63,367 nt of DNA from Bacteroidaceae bacterium (lineage in GTDB: Bacteria; Bacteroidota; Bacteroidia; Bacteroidales; Bacteroidaceae): the NCBI GenBank assembly GCA_017398805.1, contig JAFQEZ010000094.1:1-63367 (forward strand), in the 5' to 3' direction. The position numbers and the translations under genes are program-made. This document shows, piece by piece, positions 54,544-62,720 of the stretch; position 1 is the stretch's first letter, and each line of letters starts with the position of its first letter. The notes under the pieces are model-generated. The model was not told the DNA's origin. It saw nothing but the letters and a program-made list of their open reading frames with translations, and did no database searches.

Positions 54544-55173
54544 ATGGAAGAAAAAAGAATGAATGAGGCTGAGAGTCTTGAACTCATAACCTCTATGATA
54601 AATGATTCGCGTGCGCGAATGACAAAGAATCTTGGAACACCTTTTCTCATCTGGGGGTATACAACGGTAGCTGTATCAATCTTTCAGGCAATTATTGTTG
54701 CATGTGTTGAGGATTTTACTCCTTTTCTGTGGGGGTGGTTTGCGATTCCGGTAGTGGGGTGGTTGCTGATGTTTCTGTTTAATAAGCAGGAGAAAACGGT
54801 AACCAATTACATTGACCGCAGTATAAATGCCTTGTGGTGTGCAATTGGTGTTACGGCATTTCTCTTGCCTTTCGTAGGAGGCTTTGGACTGGGGATATTC
54901 CCTAATGTGATAATACTCTTAGGGGTTGGAACTGCTACTACGGCTGCTGTTGTGAAGGATAAGGTTGTAAAGCGTATCGGCTATGCAGCAATATTCTCAT
55001 CTCTGTTGTTCCCGATTGCACGGATTGTGCTTTTGCGCTTTTTTACTTTTGAACAGTTTGCAGGAAAGGAACGCTATTTGGTAGAATGTATTATCTTTGC
55101 AGTGATAATTTTCCTACTGCTTGTTGTCTCGGGGCATATACTCAATTACAAGAAAAGATGTTTAAAGAACTGA
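54544..55173 (+). CDS. Hypothetical membrane protein paired with a winged-helix regulator
   Basis: A 209-residue protein with about 6 membrane helices (YTTVAVSIFQAIIVACV onwards) after a charged cytosolic N-terminus (about 1-30: EKRMNEAESLELI, then MINDSRARMTKNLG). No enzyme motifs are visible. Its 3' end overlaps the regulator gene by 16 bp. Similar pairs of a short membrane protein and a wHTH regulator occur in Bacteroidetes, but I cannot assign a function. A GTG start at 54535 is an alternative. Confidence 0.7.
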   Translation: MEEKRMNEAESLELITSMINDSRARMTKNLGTPFLIWGYTTVAVSIFQAIIVACVEDFTPFLWGWFAIPVVGWLLMFLFNKQEKTVTNYIDRSINALWCAIGVTAFLLPFVGGFGLGIFPNVIILLGVGTATTAAVVKDKVVKRIGYAAIFSSLLFPIARIVLLRFFTFEQFAGKERYLVECIIFAVIIFLLLVVSGHILNYKKRCLKN

Positions 55174-55448
55174 ATCCTTTGTTGCATTCCGAATTGCGCC
55201 TTGCGGTCATCTCCCTGCTGATAAGTGTGGAGAGTGCTGATTTTGTCTACATCAAAGAGCAGACAAAGGCAACAGCCGGCAATTTGAGCGTGCAGTTGGA
55301 TAAATTGCAGAAAGCCGGTTATATCAGGGTGGAAAAAGGATTTAAGGGCAAGATACCCCGTACTACATGCTCGATAACACCGGAAGGTATTTCTGCCTTT
55401 GAGGAGTATGTGCAGGCATTGAGGAGCTATTTGGGAGATAAGATATAA
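55158..55448 (+). CDS. Winged-helix DNA-binding regulator
   Basis: A 96-residue protein consisting of one winged helix-turn-helix domain: LHSELRLAVISLL (helix 1), ATAGNLSVQLDKLQKAGYIRVEKGF (recognition helix and wing), TTCSITPEGISAFEEY (last helix). It resembles the PF13601 (HTH_34) MarR/ArsR-like group. The start at 55158 gives a complete domain; the frame to 55086 lies inside the membrane protein gene. It is co-transcribed with the membrane protein and may control that pair. Confidence 0.85.
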   Translation: MFKELNPLLHSELRLAVISLLISVESADFVYIKEQTKATAGNLSVQLDKLQKAGYIRVEKGFKGKIPRTTCSITPEGISAFEEYVQALRSYLGDKI

Positions 55449-55461
55449 AATATAAATGTGG

Positions 55462-55491
55462 GCAATCCTTGCTTTTGTGGGCAAGGGTTGC
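55462..55491. terminator. Terminator between the winged-helix gene and hemW
   Basis: GCAATCCTTGC (55462-55472) and GCAAGGGTTGC (55481-55491) form an 11-bp stem with one wobble and an 8-nt loop between convergent genes. Confidence 0.65.
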
Positions 55492-55498
55492 TCTGTTG

Positions 55499-56626
55499 TT
55501 ATACATATATCAGTTCCCTTATTACGGCATCGCTTATGAAAATTCCTTTCTCGGTGAGTGAAAGGTGTCCGTTCTCTTCTTTCAGGTTGCCCAGTGCAAC
55601 CTCTTTTTCAGCAGCACGCAACATGTATGTGTTGAGCCTGCCGCTGAACTTCTCTTCCATCCAGGCAAGTGGCAGACCATCGGCTGTGCGTAGGCGGGTG
55701 AGTATTGTGTCGTTGTAGCGTTCCTCTTCGTTCAGATGTTCAATTTCGAAATTGCGCTTGCCGCTGTTTATACCTTTTATATATTCTTTTATGTCGGCAA
55801 TGTTCCATTCGCGTGATGTGCCATTATATGAGTGCGAGGCGGCTCCGCAACCTATGTAGGGCGTGTCGTTCCAATAACTGCTGTTGTGGCGGCTTTCGCG
55901 GCCGGGCAGTGCAAAATTAGATATCTCGTAATGACGGTAACCGGCAGCCTTCATGCTGCTTATGAGCATCTGGAACTGCTCTAGATTCTCTTCCTCGCTC
56001 AGTTCCTTGAATTCGCCACGTTGTAGGGAGTTGTAGAGCGGAGTACCTTCTTCATACATCAGATTGTATGCCGATAGGTGGTCGGGCTTCAGTGATATTG
56101 CGGTCTCAAGGTCATGCATCCACTCCTCTTTTGTTGAACCCGGTAGTGCAAACATCAAGTCTATGCTGATGTTTCCGAAACCTGCAGCGCGTGCGTTCTT
56201 CACTGCACTGCATGCCTTTTCTGCGTTGTGGCGTCGTCCGAGCCTTTTTAGTTGCATGTCATTGAAACTCTGCACTCCCATGCTTATCCTGTTGAAAGGC
56301 ATGGTCTTCAGTTGCTTCAGGAACTCAGGGGTAAGGTCATCGGGGTTGCACTCTATTGTCACTTCCGGAGTGTCGGAAACGGGGTAGGTGGCATAAACGG
56401 TATCGCATATCTTTTGCAGTTGGGATATTGTAAGTGTGGATGGTGTCCCGCCGCCAAGGTATATTGTTTCTACTGTTTCGCCCTTTAGATACTCTTTGCG
56501 CATCCTCAATTCATTGCAGAGTGCATCGACATACTCTTCCTTTATATTATATAAGGTGGAAGAGTAGAATGCACAATAGCTGCAACGCTGCTTGCAGAAT
56601 GGTATATGTATATATATTCCTGCCAT
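55499..56626 (-). CDS. hemW: HemW-like radical SAM protein
   Basis: A 375-residue radical SAM protein of the HemW/HemN family. The [4Fe-4S] motif is CxxxCxxC in IPFCKQRCSYCAF (Cys11, 15, 18), followed by YLGGGTPSTL and ECNPDDLTPEF. The usual HemW end (HemN C-terminal domain; NDTILTRLRTADGLPL) is present. HemW inserts heme into respiratory proteins and is not a coproporphyrinogen oxidase; the family annotation as CPDH-like is often wrong. Confidence 0.9.
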   Translation of the reverse strand: MAGIYIHIPFCKQRCSYCAFYSSTLYNIKEEYVDALCNELRMRKEYLKGETVETIYLGGGTPSTLTISQLQKICDTVYATYPVSDTPEVTIECNPDDLTPEFLKQLKTMPFNRISMGVQSFNDMQLKRLGRRHNAEKACSAVKNARAAGFGNISIDLMFALPGSTKEEWMHDLETAISLKPDHLSAYNLMYEEGTPLYNSLQRGEFKELSEEENLEQFQMLISSMKAAGYRHYEISNFALPGRESRHNSSYWNDTPYIGCGAASHSYNGTSREWNIADIKEYIKGINSGKRNFEIEHLNEEERYNDTILTRLRTADGLPLAWMEEKFSGRLNTYMLRAAEKEVALGNLKEENGHLSLTEKGIFISDAVIRELIYV

Positions 56627-56644
56627 TTTTACTTATTTATGCCG

Positions 56645-56676
56645 TAAAGATAACGTTTTTTTGATTTTTTCACAAA
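56645..56676 (-). promoter_or_regulatory. hemW promoter
   Basis: Minus strand: TTTG at 56673-56676 and TATCTTTA at 56645-56652 (one mismatch), spacing 20 bp. Confidence 0.5.
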
Positions 56677-56700
56677 AATCGTTTACATTCTATTTGCTTT

Positions 56701-56720
56701 TGTTCGGAAAAATTCCGACA
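56701..56720. promoter_or_regulatory. Inverted repeat upstream of EF-G2
   Basis: TCGGAA-AAA-TTCCGA (56704-56718) within TGTTCGGAAAAATTCCGACA, about 130 bp before the EF-G2 start. It may be an operator; in B. thetaiotaomicron the EF-G2 gene is controlled by a CRP-like starvation regulator, but I cannot match the site to that protein. Confidence 0.4.
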
Positions 56721-56847
56721 TTGCCAACTCATTTGAAAAAATAACTAACTAACCTTGTGGGGAAGTGGGGCTTGTCGGTAAAGTGCGCTTGTAAACAGAG
56801 ATGCTCACCGTTTTCTTCTTCCTCCTATGAATCAAAACAAAAATAGT

Positions 56848-59001
56848 ATGAAAACTTATCAGACTAACGAAATCAAGAACATTGCTATTGTAGGATGTTC
56901 AGGCTCTGGAAAAACCACTCTCACAGAGGCTATGCTCTTTGAGGGTGGAATCATCAAACGTAGAGGTACTGTAGAGGCAAAGAACACCGTTAGTGACTAC
57001 TTTCCTGTAGAGCAGGAGTATGGCTATTCGGTGTTTTCAACTGTATTCCAGGTTGAGCAGGCCGGCAAGAAACTGAACCTTATCGACTGTCCGGGTGCAG
57101 ATGACTTTGCAGGAAGTATGGTCAGCGCCATGACTGTTGCCGATTTGGCAATGATGGTCATCAATGGTCAGTATGGTGTTGAGGTGGGTACACAGAACTG
57201 CTACCGCTACATCAAGAAAATGAAGAAGCCTATGATGTTCGTTGTCAATCAGGTGGATAACGAGAAGTGCGACTATGATACAATTATCGAGCAGTTGCAG
57301 TCAATCTATGGTTCAAAGGTTGTTCCTGTACAGTATCCTTTGAATGCAGGTCCAGGCTTCAGCACAATCATTGACGTGTTGTTGATGAAGAAGCTCACAT
57401 TCGTTGGTGAGGGTAAGGCTCCTATCGTGGAGGATATTCCAGCAGGTGAACTTGAGAAGGCAAAGGCTCTTCACATGGAATTGGTTGAGAAGGCTGCCGA
57501 GAACGAAGAGGGTCTTATGGACAAGTTCTTCGAGTCTGAGGAGTTGACAACTGACGAAATCCGTATGGGTGCACGTTTGGGTCTCTCTACCGATAGTGTT
57601 TATCCTGTTCTCTGCTGTTCGGCATCTACAGATGTTGCCGTAAGCCGTCTGCTCGAGTTCCTTGCAAACGTTGCTCCGGAGATTACCGATATGCCTCAGC
57701 CTGTGAACGCAGAGGGTGAGACTGTTCCTTATGACAGTGCTGCTCCAACTTCTATCTTCTTCTATAAGACTTCTGTCGAGCCGCATATCGGCGAGGTTAA
57801 TTACTTCAAGGTGATGAGCGGTACACTCAAGGCTGGAGATGACCTTGTTAATGTAGACCGTGGTTCAAAGGAGCGTATCGCTCAGTTGTTCTGCAGCGCA
57901 GGTGCCAACCGTGTGGCTGTTGATGAGTTGAAGGCCGGTGACCTTGGTTGTACAGTAAAACTGAAGGATATCAAGATCGGTAATACACTCAACGCAAAGG
58001 ATTCTAACAACAAGTTTGCTCTTGTGAAATATCCTGCATCAAAATATTCACGCGCAATCAAACCTGCAAACGAGTCTGAAATCGAGAAGATGATGCAGAT
58101 TCTTAACCGCATGCATGAGGAGGATCCTACATGGCGCATTGAGCAGTCTAAGGAACTCCGCCAGACAATTGTCTATGGTCAGGGTGAGTTCCACTTGCGT
58201 ACTCTCAAATGGCGTCTTGAGAACGTGGAGAAAGTGCAGGTGAAATATGAGGAACCGAAGATTCCTTATCGTGAGACAATCACAAAGGCTGCACGTGCCG
58301 ATTATCGTCACAAGAAACAGTCGGGTGGTGCAGGTCAGTTCGGTGAGGTTCACATGATTGTAGAGCCTTACGAGGAAGGCAAGCCATTGCAGGAGGTTTA
58401 TCGTTTCGGTGGCCAGGAGTTCAAAATCAATGCAAAGGGTACTGAGGAAGTTACACTTGATTGGGGTGGCAAGTTGGTATTCGTGAACAGTATTGTCGGT
58501 GGTAGCATTGATGCACGTTTCATGCCTGCAATTCTCAAGGGTGTCATGGAGCGCATGGAGCGCGGTCCGCTTACTGGTTCTTATGCACGTGATGTCCGCG
58601 TTATCGTTTACGACGGAAAGATGCACCCGGTTGACTCTAACGAGCTTTCATTCATGCTCGCAGGCCGTAATGCCTTCAGTGCAGCATTCCGTGAGGCAGG
58701 TCCAAAGATTCTTGAGCCTGTTTATGACGTTGAAGTATTTGTCCCATCGGACAAGATGGGTGATGTCATGAGTGATATCCAGGGTCGTCGCGGTATGATT
58801 ATGGGTATGGAGAGCGAGAATGGTTATGAGAAACTCTCTGCAAAGGTTCCTTTGAAGGAAATGGCTTCTTATTCAACAACCTTGAGTTCGCTTACTGGTG
58901 GCCGTGCGTCATTCATTATGTCTCCTTCAACTTACGAACTTGTTCCTGGCGATGTTCAGAACAAGCTTGTCGAGGAGTTAGCAGTGAAAGATGAGGAATA
59001 A
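56848..59001 (+). CDS. fusA2: EF-G2, elongation factor G paralogue with altered GTPase motifs
   Basis: A 717-residue EF-G-like protein, domains I-V in order. G1 is GCSGSGKT (16-23) and intact, but G3 reads DCPGA (80-84) in place of the DTPGH of EF-G, so the catalytic His is missing, and G4 is NQVD (134-137) in place of NKxD. The rest (RHKKQSGGAGQFGEV, GPLTGSYARDV, SYSTTLSSLTGGRASF) is translocase-like. This matches Bacteroides EF-G2, reported to support translocation without GTP hydrolysis when carbon is limited. The start ATG at 56848 gives MKTYQTNEIKN; 56827 is an alternative. Long 200-bp leader region upstream, strong terminator downstream. Confidence 0.92.
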   Translation: MKTYQTNEIKNIAIVGCSGSGKTTLTEAMLFEGGIIKRRGTVEAKNTVSDYFPVEQEYGYSVFSTVFQVEQAGKKLNLIDCPGADDFAGSMVSAMTVADLAMMVINGQYGVEVGTQNCYRYIKKMKKPMMFVVNQVDNEKCDYDTIIEQLQSIYGSKVVPVQYPLNAGPGFSTIIDVLLMKKLTFVGEGKAPIVEDIPAGELEKAKALHMELVEKAAENEEGLMDKFFESEELTTDEIRMGARLGLSTDSVYPVLCCSASTDVAVSRLLEFLANVAPEITDMPQPVNAEGETVPYDSAAPTSIFFYKTSVEPHIGEVNYFKVMSGTLKAGDDLVNVDRGSKERIAQLFCSAGANRVAVDELKAGDLGCTVKLKDIKIGNTLNAKDSNNKFALVKYPASKYSRAIKPANESEIEKMMQILNRMHEEDPTWRIEQSKELRQTIVYGQGEFHLRTLKWRLENVEKVQVKYEEPKIPYRETITKAARADYRHKKQSGGAGQFGEVHMIVEPYEEGKPLQEVYRFGGQEFKINAKGTEEVTLDWGGKLVFVNSIVGGSIDARFMPAILKGVMERMERGPLTGSYARDVRVIVYDGKMHPVDSNELSFMLAGRNAFSAAFREAGPKILEPVYDVEVFVPSDKMGDVMSDIQGRRGMIMGMESENGYEKLSAKVPLKEMASYSTTLSSLTGGRASFIMSPSTYELVPGDVQNKLVEELAVKDEE

Positions 59002-59021
59002 TTTTTGTAATACAAATCTTG

Positions 59022-59053
59022 AAGTGAGGGGCATCTGCTCCTCACTTTTTTTG
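59022..59053 (+). terminator. Terminator after EF-G2
   Basis: AAGTGAGG (59022-59029) pairs with CCTCACTT (59040-59047), with extra inner pairs, followed by a T-run. Confidence 0.85.
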
Positions 59054-59200
59054 TTAATTATCAGTTCGTTTTTACTTATTTGTTTTCGGTTTAGAGAGAA
59101 TGGTTGCTAAATTGTTAAGCATAGTGTGGTGTATTGTTAATTTTAAAGAAATAAACAATAAAAAACTCTTTTTTGTTATTCTATCTAAAAGTGTTCTGCT

Positions 59201-59208
59201 TATATTTG
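59201..59208 (+). promoter_or_regulatory. -7 promoter element for rprXY
   Basis: TATATTTG is a perfect -7 match and ends only 4 bp before the rprX ATG (59213). The transcription start would lie at or just beside the first codon, suggesting a leaderless or almost leaderless mRNA. No clear -33. Confidence 0.55.
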
Positions 59209-59212
59209 CTAC

Positions 59213-60772
59213 ATGAAAAAGACTGCAATTTGGTTAGTAGGTATTGTTATGGGCTTCTGCTGTGTGGCCTTGCTTGTTGTGCAACTGTCGTTTTTTGATA
59301 CAGTTGTAGAGATGCGCAAGCAGCATTTTGATGAGGGTGTACGCCGTAGCCTTTATCAGGTGTCATACCAGCTTGAACAGGAGGAGATGAATCGTGTGAT
59401 AACGAATGAATTGCATAGTATTAGGGAAGAGGCCGAGCTTATCTATCTTAACCTCAGTTCAGCAGATGACGTGGCTTATGTAGAAGAATATATGGATGTG
59501 GATACCGAAGATGCCGATTATTACAGTATGTACGATGAGATGGTTTCGGAAAGGCCTATCCATTATCTGAAAATTCCCGACTTTATTGCTGCAAATGACA
59601 ATGACCGATCATCTATCGAGAGTGTCAACAGTATTATGCGTGACCTTATAAAAAGAGCCTATTTCTATAAAAAGGATCTTTTTGACAGAGCTATCTATGA
59701 GGCTGTTTTCAATACCTCTACTCCTATTGATAAAAGAATAGATGTAGGTGCTCTTGAAGGAAAATTGAGGGCGGAACTCCTGCATAGTGGTATAGACATA
59801 CCGTTCCAGCTCATTCTGGTCAACAGTGTGAATGATACACTGCTTGATACTGGCGGATATGAAGGTGATGTTTCGGAGGATTGGTATAAGGAACCGTTGT
59901 TCAGGAATGACATTGCCAACAACCCGGCATATATTGCTGTCAGTTTTCCCGACTCGAAGATGAACAATTATATTTACGGTTCGGTTAAATTTATGTTACC
60001 TTCTTTGTTGTTTTCTTTTGTTATGTTAATAACATTTGCCGTTACGCTTTACATGGCCATAAGGCACAAGAAAATAACAAAGATGAAGAATGATTTCGTG
60101 AATAATATGACCCACGAGTTCAAAACACCGATTTCAACGATATCACTTGCATCGCAGATGTTGCAGGATGCGTCTGTTTCTAAGTCGCCTGAGACGCTTG
60201 CGAGATTGTCCGGTGTGATCTCTAATGAGGCAAAGCGTTTGCGTTTCCAGGTTGACAAGGTGCTTCAGATATCTATGTTCGATGACAAGAACAATGCGGC
60301 TCTCAAGATGAAGGAACTTGATGCCAATGAACTTATATCCGGTATCGTAAGTACTTTCGCGGTGAAAGCAGAACAGGGTGGTGGTGCGATAGTCTCTTTC
60401 CTTGACGCACCCGATCCGTTTGTTTATGTTGACGAGATGCACTTCACCAATGTTGTATTCAACCTTATGGACAATGCCTTGAAGTACAAGAAGCCGGATA
60501 TCCCGGTGCAGCTCGAAGTACGTACATGGAATTCCGGTGGGAAGTTCTATCTTTCTGTAAAGGATAACGGTATCGGAATACCGAAGGAACACCTTAAAAA
60601 AATCTTTGAAAGGTTCTATCGTGTGTCGGGAGGCAATGTGCATGATGTGAAAGGTTTTGGTTTAGGCCTGGCATACGTAAGACAAGTGGTACGCGCCCAT
60701 GGAGGAATAATCAAGGCCGAGAGTGAACCCGGAGAAGGAACGACATTTGTAATTGTATTACCTTTAAAATAG
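59213..60772 (+). CDS. rprX: Sensor histidine kinase RprX
   Basis: A 519-residue membrane kinase. TM1 at about 7-27, a periplasmic sensor domain (28-260) with no recognised fold, TM2 at about 261-283, HisKA with phospho-His301 in NDFVNNMTHEFKTP, and HATPase_c with N box (FNLMDNALKY), G1 (DNGIGIP) and G2 (GFGLGLAYV). No HAMP or PAS domain is obvious between TM2 and HisKA. Length and N-terminus match RprX of Bacteroides fragilis. It is followed 6 bp later by rprY, its response regulator. Confidence 0.9.
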   Translation: MKKTAIWLVGIVMGFCCVALLVVQLSFFDTVVEMRKQHFDEGVRRSLYQVSYQLEQEEMNRVITNELHSIREEAELIYLNLSSADDVAYVEEYMDVDTEDADYYSMYDEMVSERPIHYLKIPDFIAANDNDRSSIESVNSIMRDLIKRAYFYKKDLFDRAIYEAVFNTSTPIDKRIDVGALEGKLRAELLHSGIDIPFQLILVNSVNDTLLDTGGYEGDVSEDWYKEPLFRNDIANNPAYIAVSFPDSKMNNYIYGSVKFMLPSLLFSFVMLITFAVTLYMAIRHKKITKMKNDFVNNMTHEFKTPISTISLASQMLQDASVSKSPETLARLSGVISNEAKRLRFQVDKVLQISMFDDKNNAALKMKELDANELISGIVSTFAVKAEQGGGAIVSFLDAPDPFVYVDEMHFTNVVFNLMDNALKYKKPDIPVQLEVRTWNSGGKFYLSVKDNGIGIPKEHLKKIFERFYRVSGGNVHDVKGFGLGLAYVRQVVRAHGGIIKAESEPGEGTTFVIVLPLK

Positions 60773-60778
60773 AAAATT

Positions 60779-61480
60779 ATGGAAGAGAAACAGAGAGTAT
60801 TGTTGTGTGAGGATGACGAGAATCTTGGTATGCTTTTGCGTGAGTATTTGCAAGCCAAGGGGTATTCTGCAGAGTTGTGTCCCGATGGTGATGCCGGATA
60901 TAAGGCATTCCTGAAAGGGAATTTCGATATATGTGTTCTTGACGTGATGATGCCTGTCAAGGACGGATTTACTTTGGCGCAGGAGATACGTGCAATGAAT
61001 GCCGACATTCCCATCATATTCCTTACAGCAAAAACACTTAACGAGGATGTACTCGAAGGATTCAAGATAGGCGCCGATGATTATATCACCAAGCCTTTCA
61101 GCATGGAAGTTCTCGTGGTGCGTATTGAAAACGTGTTGCGCCGTGTATCGGGTAGAAAGAACAAGGAGAATGCCCTTTATAAGATAGGACGTTTTATGTT
61201 CGATACCAAAAAACAACTTCTTGTAGATGGTGAAGAGCAGACAAAGCTTACAACCAAGGAATCGGAGTTACTGGCGCTTTTGTGTGCTCATGCCAACGAA
61301 ATTCTGCAACGTGACTATGCATTGAAGACGGTCTGGACCGATGACAACTATTTCAATGCCCGAAGTATGGATGTCTACATCACAAGGTTGCGTAAGCATT
61401 TGAAGGCAGATGACTCAATCGAGATAATCAACATTCACGGTAAGGGTTATAAGCTTATCGCTCCCGAGGTTGAGGCGTAA
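60779..61480 (+). CDS. rprY: Response regulator RprY
   Basis: A 233-residue OmpR-type regulator. Receiver domain 1-125: acidic pocket EDD (11-13), phospho-acceptor Asp55 in VLDVMMPVKDG, Thr in FLTAKT, and Lys in YITKPF. The winged-helix DNA-binding domain follows (residues about 135-230; TTKESELLALLCAHANEILQR, then DVYITRLRKHLKAD). It works with RprX; in other Bacteroidales RprY controls stress and metabolic genes. The operon ends in a perfect 44-bp palindrome. Confidence 0.92.
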   Translation: MEEKQRVLLCEDDENLGMLLREYLQAKGYSAELCPDGDAGYKAFLKGNFDICVLDVMMPVKDGFTLAQEIRAMNADIPIIFLTAKTLNEDVLEGFKIGADDYITKPFSMEVLVVRIENVLRRVSGRKNKENALYKIGRFMFDTKKQLLVDGEEQTKLTTKESELLALLCAHANEILQRDYALKTVWTDDNYFNARSMDVYITRLRKHLKADDSIEIINIHGKGYKLIAPEVEA

Positions 61481-61487
61481 ATTCAGG

Positions 61488-61531
61488 ACAAACGAAATAG
61501 GGTGACTTTAAAGTCACCCTATTTCGTTTGT
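61488..61531. terminator. Bidirectional terminator, 44-bp perfect palindrome
   Basis: Exact inverted repeat centred on TTTAAA, core GGGTGACTTTAAAGTCACCC. It separates the convergent rprY and small membrane protein genes and shares TGACT/AGTCA with the hairpins at 5160 and 63191. Confidence 0.82.
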
Positions 61532-61545
61532 TGCTTGGACAGATA

Positions 61546-61806
61546 TTATCCTTGGATTTTTGTAGCACCGTCATCCGCATCCGCAATTTTTGTCATCTCT
61601 CCGTCTTCGACGCCATCAGCTTTGCTGTTCTCTGCCAAATCTTTATTAGAGGCAATGATGTAAATAGCAATACCGTAAATCAAACTTGCCAAAAGGGTCA
61701 AGTTCAGATAGTTCATGTCTTGCCATTCGCGGAAACTTCCTATAACGACAAATGCTGCTGAGATGATTATCAGTGCCAACCCCAGATATTTAATGTACTT
61801 TGCCAT
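61546..61806 (-). CDS. Small hypothetical membrane protein
   Basis: An 86-residue protein with two membrane helices (about 5-25 and 33-52) and an acidic, low-complexity tail (about 55-86, ending KIADADDGATKIQG). No family is recognised. A weak -7-like TTACTTTG lies on the minus strand at 61841-61848. It is the only gene between rprXY and the ribosomal operon. Confidence 0.65.
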   Translation of the reverse strand: MAKYIKYLGLALIIISAAFVVIGSFREWQDMNYLNLTLLASLIYGIAIYIIASNKDLAENSKADGVEDGEMTKIADADDGATKIQG

Positions 61807-62016
61807 AATTGTATATTGTTTTTTGTTTGTTTTCTATCTGCAAAGTAACATATAATTATTTAGAGAATGAAATTTTTTCAAGTAAAAATAATGTTTTCTC
61901 AGTGATTTTGTCCAACTTTTTGCTTCCCGGCAGTGCTATTTTGCATTCTCTTCATTGTGTGAAGCTGTTGTAATGCCTGTAAGTTACGGCTTTTTAAAAT
62001 GGTTGCCGTAAAACTT

Positions 62017-62047
62017 TGGTATTTCAAAAATTGTGATTATCTTTGCA
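62017..62047 (+). promoter_or_regulatory. rpsF-rpsR-rplI promoter
   Basis: TTTG (62017-62020) and TATCTTTG (62040-62047), spacing 19 bp: one of the best matches in the window. The leader is about 40 nt and carries a CGTTTA/TAAACG inverted repeat (62054-62067). Confidence 0.8.
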
Positions 62048-62092
62048 CCCGCGTTTAGATAAACGAATGTTTAACCTATTTATTAATTAAAA

Positions 62093-62434
62093 ATGAATCA
62101 ATACGAAACCGTTTTCATTTTAACTCCCGTTTTGTCTGATGCTCAGATGAAGGAAGCGGTAGAGAAGTTCAAGGGCATTCTCACTGCTGAAGGTGCTGAG
62201 ATTGTCAATGAGGAGAATTGGGGTCTCAAGAAACTTGCTTACCCCATCCAGAAGAAATCAACAGGCTTTTATGTGATGTTCGAGTTCAACGCAGAGCCTA
62301 AGGTTATCTCTAAGTTGGAGCTGCAGTATCGTCGCGACGAGCGCGTTATCCGCTCTTTGGTTGTTAAGTTGGACAAGTATGCTGCAGAGTATGCTGCCAA
62401 GAGAAGAAATTTAAAAGGTAATAAGGAGAATTAA
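62093..62434 (+). CDS. rpsF: 30S ribosomal protein S6
   Basis: A 113-residue S6 protein of the 30S platform ([17 protein letters not shown], then [19 protein letters not shown]). It binds S18 and 16S rRNA. First gene of rpsF-rpsR-rplI; spacing to rpsR is 2 bp. Confidence 0.97.
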   Translation: MNQYETVFILTPVLSDAQMKEAVEKFKGILTAEGAEIVNEENWGLKKLAYPIQKKSTGFYVMFEFNAEPKVISKLELQYRRDERVIRSLVVKLDKYAAEYAAKRRNLKGNKEN

Positions 62435-62436
62435 TT

Positions 62437-62706
62437 ATGGCACAGACACCTTCAGAAATCAGATATTTGACACCTCCCACAGTTGATGTCAAGAAGAAGA
62501 AATATTGCCGTTTCAAAAAGAACGGTATCAAGTATATCGATTACAAGGATCCCGAATTCTTGAAGAAGTTCTTGAACGAGCAGGGTAAGCTTTTGCCCCG
62601 TCGCATCACAGGTACTTCATTGAAGTTCCAGCGCCGTATTGCTCAGGCTGTTAAGCGTGCACGCCACTTGGCTTTGCTGCCTTTTGTTACTGACATGATG
62701 AAATAA
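62437..62706 (+). CDS. rpsR: 30S ribosomal protein S18
   Basis: An 89-residue S18 protein. The signature is in [22 protein letters not shown] (shown from residue 23; split at 40) and [22 protein letters not shown] at the C-terminus. One Cys is present (YCRFKK); no zinc-binding CxxC set. It lies 2 bp after rpsF and forms a pair with S6 on the platform. Confidence 0.97.
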   Translation: MAQTPSEIRYLTPPTVDVKKKKYCRFKKNGIKYIDYKDPEFLKKFLNEQGKLLPRRITGTSLKFQRRIAQAVKRARHLALLPFVTDMMK

Positions 62707-62720
62707 TAGGAGGAATAATT

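Noticed and set aside
55499-56626. Annotation as oxygen-independent coproporphyrinogen oxidase (HemN)
   Set aside because: The length and CxxxCxxC motif with IPFC context fit HemW better; HemN proper is longer at the N-terminus.
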